The notes beneath the pieces are model-generated. The model had not been told where the DNA came from. It saw only the letters and a list, made by a program, of their open reading frames with translations, and did not search any database. Below, one piece after another: positions 19,147 through 26,726 of a stretch of DNA of 64,000 nucleotides. The stretch's first letter is position 1; each line of letters starts with the position of its first letter. The translations under genes were made by a program, and so were the position numbers. Source of the DNA: Nonomuraea sp. PA05 (lineage in GTDB: Bacteria > Actinomycetota > Actinomycetes > Streptosporangiales > Streptosporangiaceae); the NCBI RefSeq assembly GCF_008086045.1, contig NZ_VSEY01000048.1:1-64000 (forward strand). Direction: 5' to 3'.

Positions 19147-20607
19147 TTACTTTACTTTCCACCAGGCCGCCGAATCCGCTGCTCCAGGGACATCGGAGGC
19201 GATCAGGAGCTCGCCTCCGACGCCGAAGTCCACGGCTGTCGCGGTCAGGTTGACGGCGCAGACGAGATCACCGCGGGAGAACACCAGTGTGCCGTCGGGC
19301 GAGTCGCGCCAGACCAGCTCGCCCTCGATCCCCTTACGCAGCCGCAGCGCCTGCCGGTAGAGCTCCAGCGTCGAGCCCCGCACACCGCGCTGAGCCTCCA
19401 CGCTCAGCCCGGCCCACGAGCCGGGGATGGGCAGCCACGGGTCGCTCCAGCCGCCGTCGCGCGTCCACGGCATCGGCACGCGGCAGCCGTCGCGCCCGCT
19501 GTCGGGGTCGCGCAGCCGCTGCGGGTCCTGGCACAGCTCCGCGGGCAGGTCGAGCACCTCGGGCAGGCCCAGCTCCTCGCCGTTGTAGACGTAGGCGGAG
19601 CCGGGCAGGGCGAGCGTGAGCAGCGCGGCGGCGCGGGCGCGCGCCAGGCTGCCGTAGCGGGTGACGTGCCGCTTGACGTCGTGGTTCGACAGCACCCAGG
19701 TGGTCGGCGCGCCGACCGAGCCGGCCGTCGCGAGCGAGGAGTCGATCACGGTACGCAGCTCGGCGGCGTCCCAGGGGGCGAACAGGTAGTGGAAGTTGAA
19801 CGCCTGGTGCAGCTCGTCGGGGCGGACGTACCTGGCCAGCCGCTCGGGTGTCGGCGCCCACGCCTCGGCCACGCCGATCCGCTCGCCGGGGTAGGAGTCG
19901 AGCACGGCCCGCCAGGCGCGGTGGATCTCGTGCACGCCGTCGTTGTCGAAGAACGGCACCGGCTCCCTGCCGACCATCCTGGCCTGGTTGCCGCGGCCGA
20001 TGTCGGGCAGGCCGTCCGGCTTGACCATGCCGTGCGCGACGTCCACGCGGAAGCCGTCCACGCCCAGGTCGAGCCAGAAGCGCAGGATCGACAGGAACTC
20101 GCCGCGCACCTCCTCACTGTTCCAGTCGAGGTCCGGCTGGGACGGGTCGAACAGGTGCAGGTACCACTGCCCGTCCTCGACCTGCGTCCACGCGGGCCCG
20201 CCGAAGATGGACTCCCAGTCGTTGGGCCGGTCGCGGAAGACGTAGCGGTCGCGCCGCTCGCCGCGCAGCGCCTGCTGGAACCAGGGGTGGGCGGAGGAGG
20301 TGTGGTTCGGCACGACGTCCACGATGACCCGCAGGCCGTGGTCGTGGGCCTCGTCGATGAGCGACTTGGCGTCCGCGAGCGAGCCGAACAGCGGGTCCAC
20401 GTCGCGGTAGTCGGCGACGTCGTAGCCGAAGTCGGCCATCGGCGAGGTGTAGAAGGGCGTCAGCCAGATGGCGTCCACGCCGAGGTCGGCGAGGTACGGC
20501 AGGCGATCGCGTACGCCGATCAGGTCACCGACCCCGTCGCCGTTGCCGTCGGCGAAACTGCGCACGTAGACCTGGTAGATCGCGGCGTCTCGCCACCAAG
20601 CGGTCAT
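19147..20607 (-). CDS. GH13 alpha-glucosidase
   Basis: A 486-residue cytoplasmic glycoside hydrolase (no signal peptide) that would release glucose from maltose and maltodextrins. GH13 conserved regions are all present: DVVPNHTS, GFRVDVAHGM (nucleophile Asp), GVAEAWAP (acid/base Glu) and LSNHDVKRH. It starts at WWRDAAIYQVYVRSFADGNG, typical of oligo-1,6-/alpha-glucosidases. It heads the operon with lacI and pfkB and is divergent from the ABC ATPase gene. A close paralogue lies at 41.5-43.0 kb next to malE, with the same domain layout. Confidence 0.92.
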   Translation of the reverse strand: MTAWWRDAAIYQVYVRSFADGNGDGVGDLIGVRDRLPYLADLGVDAIWLTPFYTSPMADFGYDVADYRDVDPLFGSLADAKSLIDEAHDHGLRVIVDVVPNHTSSAHPWFQQALRGERRDRYVFRDRPNDWESIFGGPAWTQVEDGQWYLHLFDPSQPDLDWNSEEVRGEFLSILRFWLDLGVDGFRVDVAHGMVKPDGLPDIGRGNQARMVGREPVPFFDNDGVHEIHRAWRAVLDSYPGERIGVAEAWAPTPERLARYVRPDELHQAFNFHYLFAPWDAAELRTVIDSSLATAGSVGAPTTWVLSNHDVKRHVTRYGSLARARAAALLTLALPGSAYVYNGEELGLPEVLDLPAELCQDPQRLRDPDSGRDGCRVPMPWTRDGGWSDPWLPIPGSWAGLSVEAQRGVRGSTLELYRQALRLRKGIEGELVWRDSPDGTLVFSRGDLVCAVNLTATAVDFGVGGELLIASDVPGAADSAAWWKVK

Positions 20608-20651
20608 GGTCTCCCCCGAGTCGTCCCCCGAACGTCCCGACTATGAAAGCC

Positions 20652-20672
20652 CTTTCCGCAACTTTACGCAAG
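20652..20672. promoter_or_regulatory. Operator-like CGCAA repeats upstream of the GH13-lacI operon
   Basis: CCGCAACTTT followed at once by ACGCAAG gives two spaced CGCAA half-sites in the divergent promoter region. The run CCGCAACTTT also occurs in the dyad at 41431-41451 next to malE. It is a plausible target of the LacI protein encoded by this operon. Confidence 0.45.
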
Positions 20673-20847
20673 TCCTTCCACGCCACCCAGATCCGGAAAT
20701 TTCGGTGTACGGATGCCCAAAACTCCCGTCCGAAACGCACACGAAAGAGATTCTTTATGTCAAGGGTGGACATGTAGCGTTAAGGCGCGATGTACTACCT
20801 CTTCAATCAGCCTCGTCACAGGTGACACGCGCGCAAGGTGTGAGCCC

Positions 20848-22137
20848 ATGAGCTCGGTCGTTCTCGACAAAGTGACCAAGGTGTATCCGGGCGACTACCT
20901 CGCAGTCGACCGGCTGAGCCTGCGGGCCGAAGACGGCGAGTTCCTCGTCCTCCTCGGCCCCTCAGGATGCGGCAAGTCCACCCTGCTCCGCATGATCGCG
21001 GGCCTTGAGGAGATCACCGAGGGCGAGCTCTGGCTGGACGGCCAGATGGCCAACCACCTGGCCCCGCGCGACCGCGACGTGGCGATGGTCTTCCAGAACG
21101 GCGCCCTCTACCCCCACCGGACCGTACGCGGGAACATCGCCTTCCCCCTGGAGATCGCCAAGTCCGACCCCACGCTCGTCCGCGAGCGCGTCACCGAGCT
21201 GTCGAAGGCGCTGCACATCGACGAGACGCTGGACCGCCGCCCCGGCACGCTCTCCGGCGGCCAGCGGCAGCGGGTGGCGATGGGCCGGGCGATCGTCCGC
21301 CAGCCCAAGCTGTTCCTCATGGACGAGCCGCTGTCGAACCTCGACGCCGGCATGCGCACCGAGCTGCGCATGGAGATCTCGTCGCTGGTCAGGTCGCTCG
21401 GCGTCACCACGGTCTACGTCACGCACGACCAGGTCGAAGCCCTGACGCTGGCCGACAGGATCGCCATCCTGAATCGCGGCGTCCTCCAGGACGTCGGCAC
21501 TCCGGCCCAGATTTACAACGATCCAGCGACGGCCTTCGTGGCGGCCTTTCTCAACTCTCAGCAGTTGAACCTGTTGGCGGCGGGTGTCAGGACGCCGCAG
21601 AACCAGTACGTCATGCTCGACTTCGGCCCGCACAGGCTGACGATGCCGTGGAGCGATCCCAGGGCGTACGCCATCTCCCAGCACACCGGCGGCCAGGTAC
21701 TCGTGGGCCTGCGCCCGGACGGCCTCGCCCCGGTGCCGGAGTCGTACGAGGGGCCGTCGTTCTTCGGGCGGGTGCGGGCGCTGGAGTACCACGGACACGA
21801 GTGGCTGGCCTACCTGGAGTGCGGCATGCCCGCCGTCCCGGTGCCCGAGCCGCCGGACCCGCGCGGCCGGCGCGCCAACGGCGGCCAGAACGGCTCCGGC
21901 AAGCTGTCAGGCCTGGTGCGGCGGCTCTTCCCGCGCCAGCATGAGCAGGAGTGGCAGGACCAGGAGCAGGTCGGCGCACATCCCAACAGCGGCATCCACC
22001 GCCGCTCGGACCTGATCGTCCGGCTCGGCAACCGGCCCATCTGGCGCGCCGGCGACGCCGCCAAGGTCGGAGTGGACCTGTCCCGCATCATGATCTTCAC
22101 CTCGGACGGCGCCCGCATCGACCCACCACGCCGCTAG
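20848..22137 (+). CDS. Sugar ABC transporter ATP-binding protein (MsiK/UgpC type)
   Basis: A 429-residue ATPase of the MalK/MsiK/UgpC group, the engine for carbohydrate importers. Walker A GPSGCGKST, Q-loop VFQNGALYPHRT, signature LSGGQRQRVAMGRA, Walker B LFLMDEPLSNLD and switch HDQVEA are intact. The C-terminal TOBE/MalK regulatory region (from about 245) contains an unusual Arg/Gln-rich insertion of about 60 residues (about 335-395) between its two halves. ATG 20848 starts just before the first strand; the open frame upstream is promoter DNA. No permease genes adjoin it, so it may serve several importers, such as the malEFG system at 37.5-41.2 kb that lacks an ATPase. Confidence 0.9.
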   Translation: MSSVVLDKVTKVYPGDYLAVDRLSLRAEDGEFLVLLGPSGCGKSTLLRMIAGLEEITEGELWLDGQMANHLAPRDRDVAMVFQNGALYPHRTVRGNIAFPLEIAKSDPTLVRERVTELSKALHIDETLDRRPGTLSGGQRQRVAMGRAIVRQPKLFLMDEPLSNLDAGMRTELRMEISSLVRSLGVTTVYVTHDQVEALTLADRIAILNRGVLQDVGTPAQIYNDPATAFVAAFLNSQQLNLLAAGVRTPQNQYVMLDFGPHRLTMPWSDPRAYAISQHTGGQVLVGLRPDGLAPVPESYEGPSFFGRVRALEYHGHEWLAYLECGMPAVPVPEPPDPRGRRANGGQNGSGKLSGLVRRLFPRQHEQEWQDQEQVGAHPNSGIHRRSDLIVRLGNRPIWRAGDAAKVGVDLSRIMIFTSDGARIDPPRR

Positions 22138-22155
22138 CTCCTTTCCCCTCCTCCA

Positions 22156-22196
22156 GGCCGGGTGTGCAACGTGTGCACACACCCGGCCTTTCTTTT
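22156..22196 (+). terminator. Rho-independent-like terminator after the ABC ATPase gene
   Basis: Perfect 11-bp stem GGCCGGGTGTG / CACACCCGGCC with an 11-nt loop, followed by TTTCTTTT. It lies 19 bp after the ATPase stop and just before the azoreductase promoter. Confidence 0.85.
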
Positions 22197-22199
22197 CGC

Positions 22200-22253
22200 T
22201 TGACCAACCGGACCGCAGTCCGTATCGTCCATGCTGTAACCGGACCACAGTCC
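22200..22253 (+). promoter_or_regulatory. Azoreductase promoter with two operator copies
   Basis: TTGACC (22200-22205) and TATCGT (22223-22228) are spaced by 17 bp, a good -35/-10 pair. The spacer holds ACCGGACCGCAGTCC; a near-identical ACCGGACCACAGTCC lies 32 bp downstream (operator cores 22210-22221 and 22242-22253). Each core is a GGAC...GTCC dyad. Spacing of three helical turns suggests cooperative binding of a dimeric repressor of TetR or HxlR type. No such regulator gene is adjacent. Confidence 0.65.
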
Positions 22254-22281
22254 ACTCTCTCACGCGAAAGGACCCGGCCCC

Positions 22282-22905
22282 ATGAGCCGTCTCCTGCACA
22301 TCTCCGCCTCACCGCGCGGAGACCAGTCCACCTCCCTGGCCATCGCCCGCACCTTCACCGACGAGTACCTCGCCACCCACCCCGGCTCCACCGTCGACCA
22401 CTTCGACCTCTGGGACGGAACGCTCCCCGAGTTCGGCCCGGCCGCCGCACACGCCAAGATGACCGTCTTCGCAGGCGGCACACCGGAGGGCGAGCAGGCG
22501 GACGCGTGGGCCGCGGCCGTGCGCACCTTCGAACGCTTCGACGCCTACGACCGGTACCTGTTCAGCGTGCCCATGTGGAACTCGGGGGTGCCGTACAAGC
22601 TGAAGCAGTTCATCGACGTCGTCAGCCAGCCCGCCCTGGTCTTCGACGTGCATCCGGAGACCGGCTACCGCGGGCTCGTCACGGGCAAGCGCGCCGCCGT
22701 CGTCTACACGAGCGCGGTGTGGGGGCCGGGGCTGGGGGCGGAGTTCGGGACCGACCACCAGTCGACGTTCTTCGAGGGGTGGCTGAGGTGGGCGGGGGTC
22801 GGGGATGTCACGGCGATCCGGCATCATCCGACGTTGACGGGGTCGCATGAGAATGAGCGGAAGCAGGCTGAGGAGCGGGCGAGGGAGGTCGCCAGGACGT
22901 TCTAG
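22282..22905 (+). CDS. azoR: FMN-dependent NADH-azoreductase (AzoR family)
   Basis: A 207-residue flavodoxin-fold quinone/azo-compound reductase. The FMN phosphate loop is SASPRGDQSTS (residues 8-18); the family motifs SVPMWNSGVPYKLKQFID and TSAVWGPG follow. It would use NADH to reduce quinones, azo dyes or electrophile-stress products by two electrons in the cytosol. A strong promoter with two operator copies precedes it, so it should be induced by an unknown ligand. It ends tail to tail with the Uma2 gene; the two stop codons share CTAG. Confidence 0.9.
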   Translation: MSRLLHISASPRGDQSTSLAIARTFTDEYLATHPGSTVDHFDLWDGTLPEFGPAAAHAKMTVFAGGTPEGEQADAWAAAVRTFERFDAYDRYLFSVPMWNSGVPYKLKQFIDVVSQPALVFDVHPETGYRGLVTGKRAAVVYTSAVWGPGLGAEFGTDHQSTFFEGWLRWAGVGDVTAIRHHPTLTGSHENERKQAEERAREVARTF

Positions 22906-23531
22906 CGGCGGGCGCCGGTGAGTGCGGCGGGGTCGAAGGCGATCGGGAAGGGTACGTGCGCCGCCAACTTGTCGCCCGCCTTGGCCTCGGCGGTGAGTTC
23001 GTAGCCGTGGGCGCCGAGGCTGAACACCTCGGCCCGCGGCGCTCCGTCGCCATGCAACTCGACTCTGATGAAGTGCGGGATGCCGCCGGCGGCGTACTTG
23101 AGGGGCTTGATCTCATAGTCGCGCCGATGGTTGCCCTTGCCAGGACTGACGATCTCGACAACGCACACGACGTCATCGGCGGAAAGCGCGACAGGATCCG
23201 CGACGATGGCCTCGGTGAGGCCGACGACCACATCGGGCGCGAAGCCGTCCTCGCCGACGATGAGATTTCCCGTCTCGACCACCTCATACTCGGGCGGAGC
23301 GGCCTCGATCAGAATCTGCCGAAGCCTCCCGGCACACAGCGCATGGCCGTATCGGGGCATGGGACTCACCAGGAAACTCCCGTCGATCAACTCGATCCGC
23401 TCCCCGGTTTCGGGCAGCTTCAGCCAGTCCTCGACGGTGTAGTCATCCTCCGCGTGCGGCACGGAGAAAAGCCTGGCGCGCCTGGGCGGCGGATGGGCAT
23501 CCAGCCAGCCCTCGTCTGGCAGAGCAGTCAT
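22902..23531 (-). CDS. Uma2-family (DUF820) restriction-endonuclease-like protein
   Basis: A 209-residue protein of the Uma2/DUF820 family, a PD-(D/E)xK-like fold of unknown biological role, expanded in actinomycetes and cyanobacteria. Visible motifs are IELIDGSFLVSPMP, the acidic GFAPDVVVG and CVVEIVSPG (the E-x-V/K-like core), and the downstream YEIKPLKYAAGGIPHF. ATG 23531 gives the common family start MTALP; upstream in-frame ATGs at 23549 and 23585 are possible. It stands alone, so no partner suggests its function. Confidence 0.82.
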   Translation of the reverse strand: MTALPDEGWLDAHPPPRRARLFSVPHAEDDYTVEDWLKLPETGERIELIDGSFLVSPMPRYGHALCAGRLRQILIEAAPPEYEVVETGNLIVGEDGFAPDVVVGLTEAIVADPVALSADDVVCVVEIVSPGKGNHRRDYEIKPLKYAAGGIPHFIRVELHGDGAPRAEVFSLGAHGYELTAEAKAGDKLAAHVPFPIAFDPAALTGARR

Positions 23532-23640
23532 CGCCTCATCGCCTTCCATGAATGAAAGTCTCGCACGCACGTTTCGCAAGGGCAAAGCGTCGCTGTGCGA
23601 GCACGTCGAGTGACGAGATCACCTTACCGTGTCTTTACCA

Positions 23641-24852
23641 TTACCGTAGGTCATCGACAGGAGCGCTCACCGACCACCGCGGCCCCTCAGCCGTGTCCTC
23701 CACCACCACCCCACCCCGGGCCATGGCCCCCCGCAACGCATCCGCCACGTCATAACACCCCTTCCCCCGCAACTCCGCCCGCAGCCCCAGCAACGGCTCC
23801 ACCAGCGCGGGCAGCTCCCGCGAGTGCCGGCTGGCCGTCGAGGCGAGCTCCCCCAGGCGGGCGATGAGCAGCCGCATCAGCTCCCTGGCCTCCTCCACCC
23901 CGCCCGCGTCCTCCTCCGTGTCGGCGGCCCATTTGACGATCTCCGCCTCCAGGTCGAGCACGGCCTGGGCGGCGGCCACCATGTCGGGCCGGTCGGCGGC
24001 GGCCTTGAAGAGCTCCTCGCACGAGCGGATGGACTCCTCCAGCGTCACCTCGGCGGGCGCGTCGGCCGTGACGTCCTGGGATGGGGGCGGGACGGGGGCG
24101 CCGGCGCGGCCCTCGGCCAGGCGGCGCAGCTCGCCGAGGTCGGTGCGGGTGCCCGTGGGCAGGACCGTGAGCGTGCCAGGCCGCCGCACGGTGAGGCCGC
24201 CGCGCCCGGCGACGCGCACCGACTCGCTCTCCAGGTCGATGATTAGGGCGGTGTGCTCGTCGAGGCCGAGGACGGCCGTGCCGGGCGGCAGCTCGCGTTC
24301 CATGCGCGACAGCCGGCTCTCGCCGAGATAGCAGTAGCGGGTGTCGTGGGTGCCGCCCTCGGCGTTGTCGAAGTGCGGGATGAGGACGGCGCGCAGGCCG
24401 AGCGGCTCCAGCAGGTCGATGCCTTCGCGCCAGTGCGGCTCGGCGCCCACCTTGTAGATCTCGTAGACCGGTACGGTCGCCAGCCCCGCGGTGCAGGCGG
24501 CGGCCGAGGCGAGCACGGTGACGCCTTGCCGGGCGCGGATCCTGGCGCGCAGGTCGCCGGCCACGCCGCTGCCGGCCCAGCGGTCGAGCGCGTACGTGGG
24601 GCTGCCCGGGCCGGAGAACACCCAGTCGGCGCCGGTGATCGCGGAGCCGACCTCGACATCCAGGCCGACGCTGCGGGCGAAGTATCCGCGGGCGCGGGCG
24701 GAGATGTCGGCCCGGTTCTCCTGGAAGGCGTACGGGGTGTCGAGCAGCACGGCCCGCGCCCCCGCGCGCAGCGTCCGCGCCGCGGCGCGGTGGATCTCGA
24801 CCATGGTCGGGCTCGTCTCGCCCGACCCCATCAGCACCAGCAAACCGGGCAT
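23641..24852 (-). CDS. Peptidase S51/glutamine-amidotransferase-like protein fused to a CysRS-like C-terminal domain
   Basis: About 403 residues in two parts. Residues 1-230 resemble the peptidase E/cyanophycinase (S51) class I amidotransferase fold: LLVLMGSGETSP, VFSGPGSPTYALDRW, then a nucleophile-elbow-like LASAAACTAG where the usual SAGA is SAAA. Residues 285-403 are helical and end in YDVADALRGAMARGG then VVVEDTAEGPRW, very like the C-terminal tail of cysteinyl-tRNA synthetase. ATG 24852 fits the family start MPGLLVLMGSGE; the frame is open to 24912. Proteins of this layout are known in actinomycetes but their reaction is not, as far as I know. No neighbour suggests a pathway. Confidence 0.75.
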   Translation of the reverse strand: MPGLLVLMGSGETSPTMVEIHRAAARTLRAGARAVLLDTPYAFQENRADISARARGYFARSVGLDVEVGSAITGADWVFSGPGSPTYALDRWAGSGVAGDLRARIRARQGVTVLASAAACTAGLATVPVYEIYKVGAEPHWREGIDLLEPLGLRAVLIPHFDNAEGGTHDTRYCYLGESRLSRMERELPPGTAVLGLDEHTALIIDLESESVRVAGRGGLTVRRPGTLTVLPTGTRTDLGELRRLAEGRAGAPVPPPSQDVTADAPAEVTLEESIRSCEELFKAAADRPDMVAAAQAVLDLEAEIVKWAADTEEDAGGVEEARELMRLLIARLGELASTASRHSRELPALVEPLLGLRAELRGKGCYDVADALRGAMARGGVVVEDTAEGPRWSVSAPVDDLR

Positions 24853-24987
24853 GTGTGTCGGCCTCTCTCTCGCACGCCCTCGACTACAACCCGGCCCGCC
24901 GGGATGTTTCAAGAGCGGGACACATATGCCTCACGAATGCAGTTGCATATGATTGGCAGTAAGTTGTTGTCGGTGACGGGGAGACAC

Positions 24988-25428
24988 GTGGTCTCGGTTG
25001 AGACGCTCATGCTACGGGTGAGCACCGACAAGCGGTGGTCATACCGGCATGCCATTACCCAGCCACTACACGGGGAAAGCCCTGACGCTGCCGCCCGCGG
25101 GCTGGCCGGCGTCACAGCGGGCGACCCCGGCGTCGTGGTGCACTCCACGAGCTGGCGTCACGAACCGGACGGCCGGATCGTGCTCACGTACGCCGTCTGC
25201 CCCGATCCCGCGCCCTGGCTGCCCGCCGTCGAGGTGCCGGTGCTGGAGATCGCCCGCGGCGAGGCCCCCGCGACGCCGTCACCCGAGCGTGTCGCCCTGG
25301 CCAACGTGGTCGCGCACGCGGTCAGGCACCTGGCGTTCCTGATGGCCGAGGACCCCGTCGTGTCCGGCGTCCTGACGCGCCACCCGCTCGTCGCCGCCGC
25401 CCTGGAGCCCGTCGCGGCACCGGCGTGA
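24988..25428 (+). CDS. Conserved hypothetical protein
   Basis: About 146 residues, no recognised domain, signal peptide or membrane segment. The body has mixed alpha/beta character with WSYRHAITQ, VVVHSTSWRHEPDGRIVLTYAV and a helical C-terminal VVAHAVRHLAFLMAEDPVV. GTG 24988 has GGGGAG 4 nt upstream; in-frame ATGs at 24937 and 24949 are alternatives. The region before it is unusually AT-rich (TGCATATGAT), suggesting a promoter. Its last 150 bp overlap the 3' end of the convergent acyltransferase gene. Confidence 0.65.
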   Translation: MVSVETLMLRVSTDKRWSYRHAITQPLHGESPDAAARGLAGVTAGDPGVVVHSTSWRHEPDGRIVLTYAVCPDPAPWLPAVEVPVLEIARGEAPATPSPERVALANVVAHAVRHLAFLMAEDPVVSGVLTRHPLVAAALEPVAAPA

Positions 25429-26604
25429 CACGCGGCGGCCCAGCGCCTGCATCGGGCGCTCGACGTACCGGTAGGTCAGCGCGCTGACGCCGACGACCAC
25501 CGCCACCGCCAGCGCCGTCATGGCGAGCTGCACCGGCAGCGCCGCCCGCCGCAGGTCGCCGGAGATCTGCACGAAGTACTTCAGCAGCGGATGGTGCACC
25601 AGGTAGAGCGAGTAGCTGATCAGCCCGAACCACACCAGCACCCTGGGCAGCCGTCGCCCGCGCAACGCCATCCCGCCCGCGAACGTCGCCCCCGCCAGCG
25701 CGATCGTGGTGATCCACACATCGGCTCGCACCCACCACCAGCCGCTCTCGATCGCCCACAGCGGCGAGATCGCGACCAGCGCCGACGTGACCGCGACCGG
25801 CCACAACCCGCCCGTCCCGCGCTCCCACCGGTGAATCGCCGTCCCCGCGAACATCACCGCCAGCACCGCCGTGCCCAGCCACGGCACCCGGCTGCTCAGC
25901 ACCAGCGCCGTCACCGCCATGAGCCCCAGCACACACGCGGCCGCCGTGCGGAACCTGCCCAGCAGCACCCCCGCAAGGCCGACGACGAACACCCCGCACG
26001 ACACGTACGCCGGCCACCCGCCCTTCCACACCGCGCCCGACGCCACCAGCCCCACCACCACGGCCGCCGCCGCGAACACCATCGACAGCGCCCCGCTGCG
26101 GTCATGCCCGCGCGTCAGGAACAGCGCCGTGACCAGCAGGTAGAACACCATCTCGTACGACAGCGTCCACATGGTGTCGGCGACGCCGCCGACGCTGACG
26201 ACGTCCAGCAGCATGGTCGCGTGCGCCGCCACCGCGCTGCCGTCGCGCGGCACCTCCCCGCGCACCGGCACCCACCAGGCCAGGGCCAGGACGAGGGCGA
26301 TGACGGCGAGGTAGAGGGGGTAGAGGCGGAACAAGCGGCTGATCCAGAACGCTCTGACGTCGCCGTGCCGTTCCAGGGACGTGGGGATGATGTAGCCGCT
26401 GACCAGGAAGAAGACCAGGATGCCGTAGACGCCCAGGCTGAACCAGTACGGCCTGAGCGCGGGCAGGAACCACGGCAGGAGGTGCTCGGCCACGACGGCC
26501 AGCGCTCCGATGCCGCGCAGGGCGTCCAGCCAGGCCAGCCTGGTGGCGGGCGAGGTGGCGGAGGGGGCGGCTGCGGGAAGGGCGGCGGCGGACACCCGGC
26601 CCAA
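25279..26604 (-). CDS. Acyltransferase 3 family membrane protein
   Basis: A 441-residue integral membrane O-acyltransferase (OafA/NodX-like) with about ten hydrophobic helices. The family motifs are LDALRGIGALAVVAEH (catalytic His), the FFLVSGYIIPTSLERHG segment, WTLSYEMVFYLLV and SYSLYLVHHPLL. It would acetylate or acylate a cell-surface sugar or an exported product. The last 50 or so residues (from RDGLQGGGDE) are polar, unlike the family, and are antisense to the neighbouring hypothetical gene; the ancestral stop was probably lost. A G-rich stretch lies just upstream of its start. Confidence 0.88.
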   Translation of the reverse strand: MGRVSAAALPAAAPSATSPATRLAWLDALRGIGALAVVAEHLLPWFLPALRPYWFSLGVYGILVFFLVSGYIIPTSLERHGDVRAFWISRLFRLYPLYLAVIALVLALAWWVPVRGEVPRDGSAVAAHATMLLDVVSVGGVADTMWTLSYEMVFYLLVTALFLTRGHDRSGALSMVFAAAAVVVGLVASGAVWKGGWPAYVSCGVFVVGLAGVLLGRFRTAAACVLGLMAVTALVLSSRVPWLGTAVLAVMFAGTAIHRWERGTGGLWPVAVTSALVAISPLWAIESGWWWVRADVWITTIALAGATFAGGMALRGRRLPRVLVWFGLISYSLYLVHHPLLKYFVQISGDLRRAALPVQLAMTALAVAVVVGVSALTYRYVERPMQALGRRVSRRCRDGLQGGGDERVARQDAGHDGVLGHQERQVPDRVRDHVGQGDTLG

Positions 26605-26659
26605 CCTACCCTCTACCGGTGTCGTGATGCGGAGGGTCGGCGGGGGTTGGTGTCCTTTT

Positions 26660-26683
26660 GGGGGGTGGCCGGGGTGGGGTGGG
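26660..26683 (+). other. G-quadruplex-forming motif
   Basis: Four G-runs (6, 4, 4 and 3 G) with loops TGGCC, T and T fit the intramolecular G-quadruplex pattern on the plus strand. It lies in the 122-bp gap between the CDF exporter stop and the acyltransferase start, i.e. on the template strand of the acyltransferase promoter region. Confidence 0.5.
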
Positions 26684-26726
26684 TGGACAGCTTACGGGTC
26701 TGGTGTGGGACGTGGTGCGCGGCGGG

